Positions 49,105 to 57,977 are shown, counted from the stretch's first letter. The stretch is 64,000 nt of DNA from Glycomyces terrestris (GCF_003933745.1 NZ_RSEB01000001.1:434001-498000); one strand, 5' to 3'. Program-made: numbers and translations. The notes: a model not told the origin generated them from the sequence alone.

Positions 49105-50948
49105 CCATGCGCGGACCCGGCATGGGCGGCGGCCCGGCCCTGAAGAAGGCGGAGGACTTCGGCGGCACCGTGCGCCGGATCGTGGCGCTCATCCGGCGCG
49201 ACCGGTTCCGGCTGGCCTCGGTGATCGGCTTCGGCGTCCTCATGGTGTGCGGGATGCTCGCCATCCCCGCGATCCTCGGCGACGCCACCGACCTCGTCAT
49301 CGACGGCGCGGCCGCGGGCGGCGTCGACTTCGGCGCGCTCACCCGCATCCTCGGCATCGCGACCGCGATCGCCTTGGCGACCTTCGCGATCACCGTCCAC
49401 AACGGGCGCACGATCGCGAAGATGGCGCAGCACATGGCGTTCGAGCTGCGGGAGGAGGCGGACCGGAAGGTGGCGGCGCTGCCGCTGTCCTACTTCGACT
49501 CCCGCCCGCGGGGCGAGGTGCTGTCGCGGGTCACGAACGACATCGACAACCTGACGCAGACCGTCGGGCAGGTGACGCAGCGGATCGTGCAGGGCCTGCT
49601 GTTCCTCATCGGCGTGCCGGTCATGATGCTCACGATCTCACCGCTGCTGACGCTGGTCGTGGTGGTGACGCTGCCGCTGACGCTCCTGGCGACGCGGCTG
49701 ATCGGCAGGCGCAGCCAGCCGCGCTTCGCGCAGCAGTGGGCCACGACCGGGAAGCTCAACGGTCACGTCGAGGAGATGATCACCGGCCACCAGCTGGTGA
49801 CGCTGTTCGGCCGGCGCGAGGAGGGGGCCGCGGTCTTCAAGCGGCACAACGAGGAGCTGTACGAGCACACGGTGCGGGCGCAGTGGGTGTCGGGCCTGCT
49901 GGGCCCGGCGATGATGTTCCTCGGCTGGTTCACGTACGTGCTCGTGGCCGTGGCCGGCGGGCTCCAGGTGGCCGCGGGTGCGCTCTCGTTCGGCCAGATC
50001 CAGGCGTTCATCCAGTACACGGGCCAGTTCCAGAACCCGCTGAACATGCTCGCGGCCATGTTCGGGCAGGTGCAGTCGGCGGTGGCCTCGGGCGAGCGGG
50101 TCTTCGAGCTGCTCGACGCGGAGGAGCAGTCGCCGGAGCCGGTCGCGGCGGCGGGGGCCCTGGCGGCCGTGGAGGGCCGGGTGGCGTTCGAGGACGTGTC
50201 GTTCCGGTACCTGCCGGACGAGCCGCTCATCGAGCACCTGTGGCTGGAGGCCGCGCCGGGCCAGACGGTCGCGATCGTGGGCCCGACCGGGGCGGGGAAG
50301 ACGACGCTGGTGAACCTGCTCATGCGCTTCTACGACCTGGACGCGGGGCGGATCACCGTCGACGGCGTCGATGTGTCCACGGTGGAGCGCGAACGGCTGC
50401 GGCGGCGGATCGGCATGGTCCTCCAGGACACGTGGCTGTTCGAGGGCACGATCGCGGAGAACATCGCGTACGGCCGGCCGGAGGCGACCCGCGAGGAGGT
50501 GGTGGCGGCCGCGCGGGCGGCGCACGCAGACCACTTCATCCGGACGCTCCCTGACGGCTACGACACGGTGGTGGAGTCGGACGAGGGCGGCCTGAGCGCG
50601 GGCGAGCGACAGCTGGTGACGATCGCGCGGGCGTTCCTGATCGATCCGTCGATCCTCATCCTCGACGAGGCGACCAGTTCGGTGGACACCCGCACCGAGA
50701 TGCTGGTCCAGCAGGGGATGGTCGCGCTGCGGCGAGGGCGCACGAGCTTCGTGATCGCGCACCGGCTCTCGACGATCCGCGACGCCGACGTGATCGTGGT
50801 GATGGAGCACGGCACGGTGGTCGAGCAGGGCCCGCACGAGAAGCTGCTGGCCGCGGGCGGCCCGTACGCGCGGCTGTACGAGGCCCAGTTCGCGCGGCCG
50901 GCCGTGGAGGAAGAGGAGGCCGTGACGGCGGCGCCGGCCCGCGCCTGA
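49101..50948 (+). CDS. ABC exporter half-transporter, canonical Walker B subunit
   Basis: 615 residues from the GTG that overlaps the previous stop by four bases. Six helices are followed by an ATPase with GPTGAGKTT, ILILDEATSSVD (intact catalytic Glu) but a changed signature LSAGERQLV (Ala for Gly). Its Walker motifs pair with the canonical signature of the partner to form the working site. The asymmetry is complementary, which supports obligate heterodimerisation. A strong hairpin follows the stop. Confidence 0.93.
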   Translation: MTMRGPGMGGGPALKKAEDFGGTVRRIVALIRRDRFRLASVIGFGVLMVCGMLAIPAILGDATDLVIDGAAAGGVDFGALTRILGIATAIALATFAITVHNGRTIAKMAQHMAFELREEADRKVAALPLSYFDSRPRGEVLSRVTNDIDNLTQTVGQVTQRIVQGLLFLIGVPVMMLTISPLLTLVVVVTLPLTLLATRLIGRRSQPRFAQQWATTGKLNGHVEEMITGHQLVTLFGRREEGAAVFKRHNEELYEHTVRAQWVSGLLGPAMMFLGWFTYVLVAVAGGLQVAAGALSFGQIQAFIQYTGQFQNPLNMLAAMFGQVQSAVASGERVFELLDAEEQSPEPVAAAGALAAVEGRVAFEDVSFRYLPDEPLIEHLWLEAAPGQTVAIVGPTGAGKTTLVNLLMRFYDLDAGRITVDGVDVSTVERERLRRRIGMVLQDTWLFEGTIAENIAYGRPEATREEVVAAARAAHADHFIRTLPDGYDTVVESDEGGLSAGERQLVTIARAFLIDPSILILDEATSSVDTRTEMLVQQGMVALRRGRTSFVIAHRLSTIRDADVIVVMEHGTVVEQGPHEKLLAAGGPYARLYEAQFARPAVEEEEAVTAAPARA

Positions 50949-50985
50949 GACTCGGAGCGCTGCAAGGAAACCAGGGCCCCGAACC

Positions 50986-51021
50986 GCAGCGGCGCCCGAG
51001 GCCATGCCTCGGGCGCCGCTG
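50986..51021. terminator. terminator after the ABC exporter
   Basis: CAGCGGCGCCCGAGG and its exact complement around GCCATG. Confidence 0.75.
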
Positions 51022-51152
51022 CGCGTCTACGGCAGGCCGGTCGCGTCGCGGCCGCCGGCCGCGACCTCGGCGATGGTCGGCGGGCGCCGCTGCGCGTCTG
51101 CGGCAGGCTGGTCGCGTCGCGGTCGCCGGCCGCGACCTCGGCGGTGGTCGGC
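51011..51152. repeat. 71-bp tandem duplication
   Basis: Two units (51011-51081 and 51082-51152) beginning GGGCGCCGCTGCGCGTCT, nearly identical, with the first nine bases of a third. The first unit starts inside the right arm of the terminator. It accounts for most of the 256-bp gap between the exporter and the ECF genes; no gene is seen. Confidence 0.85.
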
Positions 51153-51204
51153 GGGCGCCGGACCCGTGATGCGGCCGGCGCGCACCCCGCGCTGCGGCGG
51201 CAGC

Positions 51205-51996
51205 TCAGAGGCTGAACGTGCCGGCGGCGACGCTGAGGGCCACGGCGGCCGCAGCGGCTACGGCCGCCAGCGCGATGAGGGCCCAGTCGGCGGGGCGCAT
51301 TCGCTGCTCGCGGGCGTGGGTGCGGGGGATCTCGGTGTCGAAGCCGCGGGCGTCCATGGCGGCCGCGAGGCGGCCGGCGCGGCGCAGGGCGCCGACGAGG
51401 AGCGCGAACATGGTCGAGGCGAAGAGCCTGGTGCGCCGCAGCGGGTTCCAGCCGCCTTCGAGGCCGCGGGCGCGGCGGGCGGTGGTGATCTGGCGCCACT
51501 CGGCGGCCAGGAGCGGGAGCAGGCGCAGCGCCGCGAGCGAGCCGATGGTGAAGCGCGGCGGGGCGTTGAGCTGCTGGGTGAGGGCGTCGGCGAGGTCGGT
51601 GGGGTCGGTGGTGGCGAAGACGAGGACCCCGGCGGTGGCGGCGACGCAGACGCGCAGGCCGATGGCGGTGCCGTCGAGGAGCGTCCCGGAGCTGATCGCG
51701 ATCGGGCCCAGGTCGACCAGGAGCCGGCCGGTCTGCTCGGCGGCGAACACGGCGTTGACGACGACGACCGCAGCGGCGGCGAGCCACAGCCAACGCAGCC
51801 GCCGCACGAGCGGCCCGGGCCGGATACCGGTGAACGGCAAGGCGATCGCGAGTGCGGCGAGCAGGAGCAGCGGAGTGAGCCAGTCCCCCGCGACCAGCGC
51901 CACGGTCGTCACGAGCACGACAGCGGCGAGCTTGGCGACAGGATTGGCACGCGCAATCGCCGCCTCGGGACCGCACACGGGCGCCAGGGTCAGCAC
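51205..51996 (-). CDS. ykoC: ECF transporter T component (YkoC-like)
   Basis: 263 residues from the GTG at 51996, which has GGGGAGGG before it; an ATG at 52035 would add 13 residues. Membrane helices are followed by the coupling region (SLAALRLLPLLAAEWRQITTARRARG), containing the two Ala-Arg-Gly-like motifs that dock on the ATPases, here ARRARG and MDARGF. It transmits ATP-driven movement to the S component. Last gene of the ykoEDC operon. Confidence 0.88.
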   Translation of the reverse strand: MLTLAPVCGPEAAIARANPVAKLAAVVLVTTVALVAGDWLTPLLLLAALAIALPFTGIRPGPLVRRLRWLWLAAAAVVVVNAVFAAEQTGRLLVDLGPIAISSGTLLDGTAIGLRVCVAATAGVLVFATTDPTDLADALTQQLNAPPRFTIGSLAALRLLPLLAAEWRQITTARRARGLEGGWNPLRRTRLFASTMFALLVGALRRAGRLAAAMDARGFDTEIPRTHAREQRMRPADWALIALAAVAAAAAVALSVAAGTFSL

Positions 51997-52078
51997 CGGC
52001 CCTCCCCAGTGGTCCCGCCGGTCGCGGCGGCCCATCGGCAGCGTTCGCGATGACCCGGCGCGCGAACTGCCCGCGAAG

Positions 52079-53518
52079 TCAGCATGGGCGCTCCTCGGCG
52101 ACACGGCCGCCTTCGAGTACGAGTTCCCTGGCTTCCAGGGCCTGGGCGAAGTCGCGGTCGTGGGTGACGGCGAGGAGGGCGGTGCCCTCGTCGCGGATGT
52201 CGGCGGTGAGGTCGACCAGTTCGCCCCAAGTCCGGCGGTCCTGGCCGAAGGTGGGCTCGTCGAGCAGGAGCACGCCGGGCGCGGCGGCGAGGGCGCCGGC
52301 GACGGAGAGGCGGCGGGCCTCGCCGCCGGAGAGGGTGTGCGGATTGGCTTCGGCGAGGGGCGCGAGGCGCAGGCGGTCGAGGAGTTCGGCGACGCGCGCC
52401 TCGATGCGGTCCTTGGCCCACCCGGCCTGTTTGGGGCCGAAGGCGAGCTCGTCGCGGACGGTGGCGGTGACGAACTGGTGCTCAGGGTCCTGGAAGACCG
52501 AGCCGACGCGCGTGGCAAGGCGACGTGCGGGCAGGCGGTGCAGCGGCCGGCGCTCGCCGGGGACGGTGGCCGTCCCCGCGTCGGGTGCGGCGAGGCCGCC
52601 GGCGAGGAGCGCGAGCGTGGACTTCCCGGAGCCGTTGGGGCCGGTGACGGCGAGCAGTTCGCCTTGGCGCAGTTCGAAGGAGACGCCGTCGAGGGCGGGC
52701 CGGGCAGCGCCGGGGTAGGCGAGCGCGAGGCCGTCGCTGCGCAGGGCGGGCCCGCCCGGGGCGGGCGCGGGGCGGTGCGGCAGGGGCGCGCCGGGCACCC
52801 AGACGCCTTGGGCGGCAAGGGTCGCGCCGTGTTCGGTGAGGACGCGGGCGGCGGGGCCGTCGGCGATCAGCGCGCCGCCGGGTCCGAGGGCGATGACGCG
52901 GTCGACGAGGTCCAGGATGTCGGCGACGCGGTGCTCCACGACGATGAGCGTGGCGTCGGTGTCGGCCAGCGCGGCCCGGAGCGCGTCACGGATGCCTTGG
53001 GCGCCTTGCGGGTCGAGGTTCGCGGTGGGTTCGTCGAGGAGGATGAGCTCGGGGCGGCGGGCGAGGACGCCGGCGAGCGCGAGGCGCTGCTGCTCGCCGC
53101 CGGAGAGGGCGTGGGTGTCCCGGTCGGGTCCGTAGGGGAAGCCGACGGCGTCGAGGGCGCGGTGGACGCGGGGCCAGATGTCGCCGCGGGGGACGGCCTG
53201 GTTCTCGAGTCCGAAGGCGACGTCGTCGCCGGCGCGGGCCATGACGAGCTGCGTCTCGGGGTCCTGGAAGAGGATGCCGGCGCGGCCGCGCTGGTCGGCG
53301 GCGGGCTTGCCGTCGAGGAGGACCTCGCCCTCCTGTTCGCCGGCGTCCTCGGTGAGGAGCCCGGCGAGCGCGGCGAGCAGGGTGGACTTGCCCGACCCGG
53401 AGGGGCCGAGCAGGAGCACCCGCTCGCCGGGCTCGACGCGCAGGTCGACGCCCGTGACCGCCTGGGCGCGGCGTCCGGCGTGGCGCCAGGCGAAGCCGCG
53501 GAACTCGACCGGGATCAC
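52079..53518 (-). CDS. ykoD: ECF transporter double ATPase (YkoD-like)
   Basis: 479 residues with two ABC ATPase domains in one chain. First: GPSGSGKST, LSGGEQQRL, LILLDEPTANLD. Second: GPNGSGKST, LSGGEARRL, VLLLDEPTFGQD. Both sites look complete. The fused A and A' arrangement is that of YkoD in thiamine-precursor (hydroxymethylpyrimidine/thiamine) importers. It is four bases from the S-component gene and 82 bases before the T component. Confidence 0.92.
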   Translation of the reverse strand: MIPVEFRGFAWRHAGRRAQAVTGVDLRVEPGERVLLLGPSGSGKSTLLAALAGLLTEDAGEQEGEVLLDGKPAADQRGRAGILFQDPETQLVMARAGDDVAFGLENQAVPRGDIWPRVHRALDAVGFPYGPDRDTHALSGGEQQRLALAGVLARRPELILLDEPTANLDPQGAQGIRDALRAALADTDATLIVVEHRVADILDLVDRVIALGPGGALIADGPAARVLTEHGATLAAQGVWVPGAPLPHRPAPAPGGPALRSDGLALAYPGAARPALDGVSFELRQGELLAVTGPNGSGKSTLALLAGGLAAPDAGTATVPGERRPLHRLPARRLATRVGSVFQDPEHQFVTATVRDELAFGPKQAGWAKDRIEARVAELLDRLRLAPLAEANPHTLSGGEARRLSVAGALAAAPGVLLLDEPTFGQDRRTWGELVDLTADIRDEGTALLAVTHDRDFAQALEARELVLEGGRVAEERPC

Positions 53519-53522
53519 GGGG

Positions 53523-54125
53523 TCAGATCCGGGCCCGTTCGCGGCCGGCGGGGAACCGGTCGAGGACGCCGGTGGGGAGCATGGCGGCGACGAGGGCCTT
53601 GGAGCCGAGGCCGGCGACGATCGCGCCGGAGAGGGCGGCGAAGGCGATGTACGGGAGTTTGAAGGCCCACAGTTCGGTGTCGGGGTACCAGACGAGGACG
53701 TCGAAGATGGTGGCGGCGATGCAGGCGAGCGCGCCGGCGGCGACGGCGATCGGGGTGCCGAAGCGGCGGTAGCGTCCGGCCGCGAAGGCGAGCTCGCCGC
53801 CGAGGCCCTGGATGAGGCCCTGGTAGATCACGAGGACGCCCCACACGGAGCCGAGGAGGGCGGAGACGGTGGCGGCGAGGGCTTCGGTGAGGAGGCCGGC
53901 GCCGACGCGGCGGACGATGAGCGGGGCGAGGACGGCGGGGATGAGCCAGACGCCGTACAGGATGCCCTTGAGCGGGGGCAGGAACGCGAGGACGGGGTCG
54001 AGTCCGGTCCAGACGAAGTTCCAGGCCCAGAAGACGACGCCGAAGGCGACGGCGAGGACGGCGCAGGTGAGGATGTCGACGGTGCGCCAGCGGCCGGGGG
54101 CAGCCAGGGTGCTGTCGGTAGGCAT
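53523..54125 (-). CDS. ykoE: ECF transporter S component for thiamine precursor (YkoE-like)
   Basis: 200 residues, six helices, from the ATG behind AAAGG. VDILTCAVLAVAFGVVFWAWN, LKGILYGVWLIPAVLAPLIV, YQGLIQGLGGELAFA, RYRRFGTPIAVAAGA and FKLPYIAFAALSGAIVAGLGSKAL match YkoE, the membrane protein that binds thiamine or its hydroxymethylpyrimidine part. First gene of the operon, directly after a TPP riboswitch, which settles the substrate class. Confidence 0.93.
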   Translation of the reverse strand: MPTDSTLAAPGRWRTVDILTCAVLAVAFGVVFWAWNFVWTGLDPVLAFLPPLKGILYGVWLIPAVLAPLIVRRVGAGLLTEALAATVSALLGSVWGVLVIYQGLIQGLGGELAFAAGRYRRFGTPIAVAAGALACIAATIFDVLVWYPDTELWAFKLPYIAFAALSGAIVAGLGSKALVAAMLPTGVLDRFPAGRERARI

Positions 54126-54176
54126 GGGCTTGCCTTTCAAGTGATGGGTACACAGCGCGACAGCGGCACACGACGA

Positions 54177-54254
54177 CTCCCTACGCCGGTATGACCCGGA
54201 TCAGGTGTGAGGGTCTGCGGTCGGTTCCGCACTCTCAGCCAATCGGCTCCCCTG
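54177..54254 (-). promoter_or_regulatory. TPP riboswitch
   Basis: Read on the minus strand: GGGGAGCC, GGCTGAGAGTGCGG (pyrimidine-sensing CUGAGA), ACCCTCACACCTGATCCGGG and TCATACCGGCGTAGGGA. These are the conserved elements of the thiamine pyrophosphate aptamer. It sits about 50 bases before ykoE, so thiamine pyrophosphate would shut the operon off. The 54255-54451 stretch beyond it shows no gene. Confidence 0.95.
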
Positions 54255-54451
54255 TCTGCTTCGACGTTAACACCAAGTGCGGCGTCCGTAGCGGGGCGAG
54301 TGCAGGCCGGTGACGCGGGGCGGCCCGGTGCCCCGGGTGCGGGGGCCGATGGTTCGGGACGCCTGTACGGGGGACGCGCGTGTCTGGGGCCGGTGCTCGC
54401 GGCCAGCCGAGCCGGACCGGTCCGCGGGAGGGGGCCGTCGCCCGCTGCGGT

Positions 54452-54457
54452 TAGGCT
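54452..54457 (+). promoter_or_regulatory. -10 box of the MGMT-like gene
   Basis: TAGGCT, seven bases before the ATG at 54465. Confidence 0.5.
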
Positions 54458-54464
54458 CGCGGGC

Positions 54465-54836
54465 ATGACGAGCGAGCAGGATTGGGATCTGGTGAAGCGG
54501 GTCGTGGAGGCGCTGCCGGACGGCACCTGGACTTCGTACGGCGACCTCGCCGAGCTCATCGGCACCGGCCCGCGCCAAGTCGGCGCGTACATGCGCGACG
54601 GGGACGTCTCCCGCGCCTACCGGGTGCTGACCGCGGGCGGCACGGTCTCGGAGGGCTTCCGCTGGTCCGACGGCCGCTCGGGCAAGGACGTGCCCGACCT
54701 CCTCCGCGAGGACGGCGTGACGGTGAGCCGCAGCGGCCGGGCCGACAAGGCGCAGCGGATGTTCGTCTACGACCTGAAGCTCCTCGCCGCAGAACTGGAC
54801 GGCGCGGCACCAGAGGACACCAAAGACCGGAAATAA
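54465..54836 (+). CDS. cysteine-less MGMT-like DNA-binding protein
   Basis: 123 residues with the DNA-binding fold of O6-alkylguanine alkyltransferases: DLVKRVVEALPDGTWTSYGDLAELIG, GPRQVGAYM, and YRVLTAGGTVSEGFRW. The acceptor motif Pro-Cys-His-Arg is replaced by SRAYR and the whole protein has no cysteine, so it cannot accept alkyl groups. It may act like alkyltransferase-like proteins that flag lesions for excision repair, or have another DNA-related role. The start is supported by the adjacent -10 box. Confidence 0.8.
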   Translation: MTSEQDWDLVKRVVEALPDGTWTSYGDLAELIGTGPRQVGAYMRDGDVSRAYRVLTAGGTVSEGFRWSDGRSGKDVPDLLREDGVTVSRSGRADKAQRMFVYDLKLLAAELDGAAPEDTKDRK

Positions 54837-54844
54837 CCGCTAAA

Positions 54845-54905
54845 TCATGATATTTCAGGCCTAAGGGACCCCTGGTTCAAAAATACCCCAGGGGTACGAC
54901 ATTGC
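54845..54905. repeat. dispersed intergenic element, copy A
   Basis: A 61-bp sequence with GATATTTCAG, AAGGGACCCCTGGT and GGGTAcGACAT, also present at 60164-60226. About 50 of 63 aligned positions match. It includes a potential hairpin (CCCCTGG ... CCAGGGG). It lies between two convergent genes. Confidence 0.75.
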
Positions 54906-55126
54906 AGCGCCACAAGGAATCTGAAGCTTCTTCAGAATGTTCTTCGGCAATCGCTCGGCACCCGCGCGATCCCAGCTGAACGAAGCAGCCTTCGGCCGGA
55001 GTCCGGTCGATGCGGGCGGTCAGGGGCAGGTCCCAGCGGCGGCCCCGACCGGAGCGAGCGGCGGAACACCCCCGCGGGAAGGCCGTTCGGCCGAGGTGAG
55101 CGGCAGGAAACCCCCTCGGGAAAGCC

Positions 55127-55153
55127 GCCCGGCCGGCGAAATGCCGGCCGGGC
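55127..55153. terminator. terminator hairpin
   Basis: GCCCGGCCGGC and its complement around GAAAT, just past the minus-strand DUF1349 stop. The 54906-55126 stretch is GC-rich, holds a diverged direct repeat (GAGCGGC-GGAA-C-CCC), and has an unlikely 85-codon frame. Confidence 0.7.
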
Positions 55154-55157
55154 CGCA

Positions 55158-55229
55158 GTGCTCGCTCAGCGGAGATCGGCGTCCGATTCGGTAGTACTCG
55201 CTCAGTGGAGGTCGGCGTCCGGTTCGGTC
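55158..55229. repeat. 36-bp tandem duplication over a stop codon
   Basis: Two units (55158-55193 and 55194-55229) starting GTRCTCGCTCAG, with five differences. The second contains the last codons and the stop of the DUF1349 gene; the first is a relic copy beyond it. Confidence 0.8.
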
Positions 55230-55810
55230 AGGCGCCAGGAGGTGAACTCGACCGTCAGGCCCGCGCGCGAGGGCGCGCAGCAGTACGGGCCGGCGTGCAC
55301 GGTCGCGTCGGGGTCGAGCGGGGCGAGGCGCACCAGGCGCCAGGGCTCCTCGACGCCGTCGGCGTCCGTGGCGCGGGCGCGGATCACGACCGCGTCGTTG
55401 AAGCGGGTGGCGCGCATCGTGACCTCCTTGCCGGCCCACTCGGGAACCGGCGCGGTCGACCAGTCGGAGCGTCCGTCGGTGACGACCGCGCCGAGCTGGA
55501 GCGCGCCGTCGGCGAACTCGACGCCGGTCTTGATCCAGCGCTCGGCGTCGATGCGGACCATCAGCCCCGCCTGGTCGAACTGCGAGCCGTAGTCGGCGAT
55601 GAACGAGACCTCGACGGCCTGCCCGCGGTCCCACTCCTCCAGGAGCGCGTGCTCGTCGTCATGGACGAAGCCGTAGGCGGTGTGCCGCCACGCGTCACTG
55701 CCTTCGACCGCGGTGACCCGCAGCCGTCCGCCGGCCTCCTCGGCCGCGGCCGGCAGCGCCGTCCAGGCGCCGGACTTCCAAGGGACTTCGATGGGTGCGT
55801 CGATGTGCAT
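55202..55810 (-). CDS. DUF1349 concanavalin-like protein
   Basis: 202 residues: VEVSFIADYGSQFDQAGLMVRIDAERWIKTGVEF and the beta-sandwich that follows are DUF1349, a lectin/LamG-like jelly roll. No signal peptide, so cytosolic. It may bind or act on a carbohydrate. The ATG at 55810 is seven bases after TACGCT, a -10 box for a leaderless mRNA. The gene ends within a 36-bp tandem duplication. Confidence 0.82.
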   Translation of the reverse strand: MHIDAPIEVPWKSGAWTALPAAAEEAGGRLRVTAVEGSDAWRHTAYGFVHDDEHALLEEWDRGQAVEVSFIADYGSQFDQAGLMVRIDAERWIKTGVEFADGALQLGAVVTDGRSDWSTAPVPEWAGKEVTMRATRFNDAVVIRARATDADGVEEPWRLVRLAPLDPDATVHAGPYCCAPSRAGLTVEFTSWRLTEPDADLH

Positions 55811-55817
55811 CGGTCCG

Positions 55818-55823
55818 AGCGTA
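55818..55823 (-). promoter_or_regulatory. -10 box of the DUF1349 gene
   Basis: TACGCT on the minus strand, seven bases before the start codon. Confidence 0.5.
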
Positions 55824-55865
55824 GCGGCGCCGCCGCTGTCACACCAGTCCTGTACAAAAGGGCCC

Positions 55866-57977
55866 ATGGGGGAAACCACCGAAACGCTCAGGAACGAAGC
55901 CGAAGCGCTGCTGCGCGCACTCGCCGGCGAGCACGCCCGCCTGCGCGACGACCAGTGGCGGGCCATCGAGGCGCTCTGCACCGGCGGCGCCGACAGCGCG
56001 GGACGGCGCGTGCTCCTGGTGCAGCGCACCGGGTTCGGCAAGTCGGCCGTGTACTTCACGTCCACGGCGCTGCTGCGGCGCCGCGGCGCGGGTCCCACCG
56101 TCATCGTCTCGCCGCTCCTCGCGCTCATGCGCAACCAGATCGAGGCCGCCGAGCGCGCCGGCATCCGCGCCCGCACCATCAACTCCGCCAACCCCGAAGA
56201 CTGGGACGCCATCGCCGAGGCGATCGGCGAGGACGCCGTCGACGTGCTCCTCATCAGCCCCGAGCGGTTGAACAACCCCGCCTTCCGCGACTACCAGCTC
56301 CCCAAGCTCGCCGCCGGCTGCGGCATGCTCGTCGTCGACGAGGCCCACTGCATCTCCGACTGGGGCCACGACTTCCGGCCCGACTACCGCCGCATCGCCA
56401 CCTTCATCGAGGACCTCCCCGAGCGCGTCCCCGTCCTGGCCACCACCGCCACCGCGAACGCCCGCGTCTCCGACGACATCGCCGAGCAGCTCGACCGGCC
56501 CGGCACCCCTACGCTCGTCCTGCGCGGCACCCTCGACCGCGAGTCCCTGCACCTGTCCGTGGCCGACCTACCCGACAACGCCCACCGCCTCGCCTGGCTC
56601 GACGAGGCCCTCCCCCGCTTCGCCGGCTCCGGGATCGTCTACACGCTCACTGTCGCCGCCGCCGAAGAGGTCAGCGACTACCTCTCCAGCCGCGGCCACG
56701 CCGTCGCCTCCTACACCGGGCGCACCGACAACGCCGAGCGCCTCGCCCGCGAGGACGACCTCCTCAACGACCGCATCAAGGCGCTCGTCGCCACCAGCGC
56801 GCTCGGCATGGGCTTCGACAAGCCCGACCTCGGCTTCGTCGTCCACTTGGGAGCGCCGTCGTCGCCGGTGGCGTACTACCAGCAGATCGGCCGCGCCGGG
56901 CGCGCCCGCGACCGCGCCGAGGTGGTGCTGCTCCCCGGCGCCGAGGACCGCGCCATCTGGGACTACTTCGGGTCGCTGTCGTTCCCGGCCGAGGACGCGG
57001 TGCGCCGCACGCTCGACGTGCTCGCCGTCGAGGGCCGGGCCCTGTCGACCGCGGCGCTGGAGACGCGGGTCGACCTGCGCCGCACCAGGCTCGAGATGAT
57101 GCTCAAGGTCCTCGACGTCGACGGCGCGGTGCGCCGCGTCAAGGGCGGCTGGGAGGCCACGGGCATGCCGTGGACGTACGACGCCGAGCGGTACGCGAAG
57201 GTCGCGGCCGCGCGCCGGCACGAGCAGCAGCGGATGCTCGAGTACGAGGCGACCGACCGGTGCCGGCTGGAGTTCCTGCGCGCTGAGCTCGACGACGCCG
57301 AGGCCGCGCCGTGCGGGCGCTGCGACAACTGCACCGGGGAGCGCATCGAGGCGAAGGTGTCGTCCGAGGCGGCCGAGGGCGCGGCGGCGGCGCTGTCGAA
57401 GCCGGGCGTCACGGTCGAGCCGAAACGCATGTGGCCCACGGGCATGCAGGCGCTCGGCGTGGACCTGAAGGGAAAGATCGCGCCCGAGCTCGGGGCCGAG
57501 CCGGGCCGGGCGCTGGCGCGCCTGTCGGACATCGGCTGGGGCGGGCCGCTGCGCGCGCTCCTGTCGGACGGGGCCGACCGCGACGTGCCCGACGACGTGT
57601 TCGGCGCGGTCGTCAGGGTGTTGGCGGCCTGGGACTGGGCCGAGCGGCCCGCGGCGGTCGTCTCGACCGGGTCGCTCTCGCGCCCGCGCCTGGTGAACGG
57701 GCTCGCCGAGCGGATCGCGGCGCTCGGGCGCATGGAGTACCTCGGCGCGCTCGGGCGCACCCCGGGCGCCGTCTCGGGCGCGCCGCGCGCGAACAGCGCC
57801 CAGCGGCTGCACCAGGTCCTGGACGCGTTCACGGTCGACTTCCCGGTGCCGCCGGTGAGCGTGCTCCTCGTGGACGACGTGCGCGACAGCGGCTGGACGG
57901 CGACCGTGGCCGCGATGCGGCTGCGGCAGGCTGGCGCGACCTCGGTGCATCCGCTCGCACTGGCACTCCAGGCCTGA
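55866..57977 (+). CDS. recQ: RecQ family helicase with C-terminal phosphoribosyltransferase-like domain
   Basis: 703 residues. Helicase motifs: RLRDDQWRAIEAL (motif 0), RTGFGKSAVYF (motif I), VVDEAHCISDWGHDFR (motif II and the aromatic-rich loop), ATTATANARV (III), IVYTLTVAAAEEV (IV), VATSALGMGFDKPDL (V), QIGRAGRARD (VI). The zinc domain ends PCGRCDNC. Beyond it (about 590-703) is a non-RecQ tail with VSVLLVDDVRDSGWT, the PRPP-binding loop of phosphoribosyltransferases. It unwinds DNA in recombination and repair; the tail's role is unknown. Confidence 0.9.
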   Translation: MGETTETLRNEAEALLRALAGEHARLRDDQWRAIEALCTGGADSAGRRVLLVQRTGFGKSAVYFTSTALLRRRGAGPTVIVSPLLALMRNQIEAAERAGIRARTINSANPEDWDAIAEAIGEDAVDVLLISPERLNNPAFRDYQLPKLAAGCGMLVVDEAHCISDWGHDFRPDYRRIATFIEDLPERVPVLATTATANARVSDDIAEQLDRPGTPTLVLRGTLDRESLHLSVADLPDNAHRLAWLDEALPRFAGSGIVYTLTVAAAEEVSDYLSSRGHAVASYTGRTDNAERLAREDDLLNDRIKALVATSALGMGFDKPDLGFVVHLGAPSSPVAYYQQIGRAGRARDRAEVVLLPGAEDRAIWDYFGSLSFPAEDAVRRTLDVLAVEGRALSTAALETRVDLRRTRLEMMLKVLDVDGAVRRVKGGWEATGMPWTYDAERYAKVAAARRHEQQRMLEYEATDRCRLEFLRAELDDAEAAPCGRCDNCTGERIEAKVSSEAAEGAAAALSKPGVTVEPKRMWPTGMQALGVDLKGKIAPELGAEPGRALARLSDIGWGGPLRALLSDGADRDVPDDVFGAVVRVLAAWDWAERPAAVVSTGSLSRPRLVNGLAERIAALGRMEYLGALGRTPGAVSGAPRANSAQRLHQVLDAFTVDFPVPPVSVLLVDDVRDSGWTATVAAMRLRQAGATSVHPLALALQA

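Noticed and set aside
54937-55194. An 85-codon frame between the MGMT-like and DUF1349 genes
   Set aside because: It consists of repeat and terminator sequence, with no ribosome site or recognisable motif.
55202-56275. A longer start for the DUF1349 gene, up to 56275
   Set aside because: It would overlap recQ by over 400 bp, and a good -10 box supports the start at 55810.
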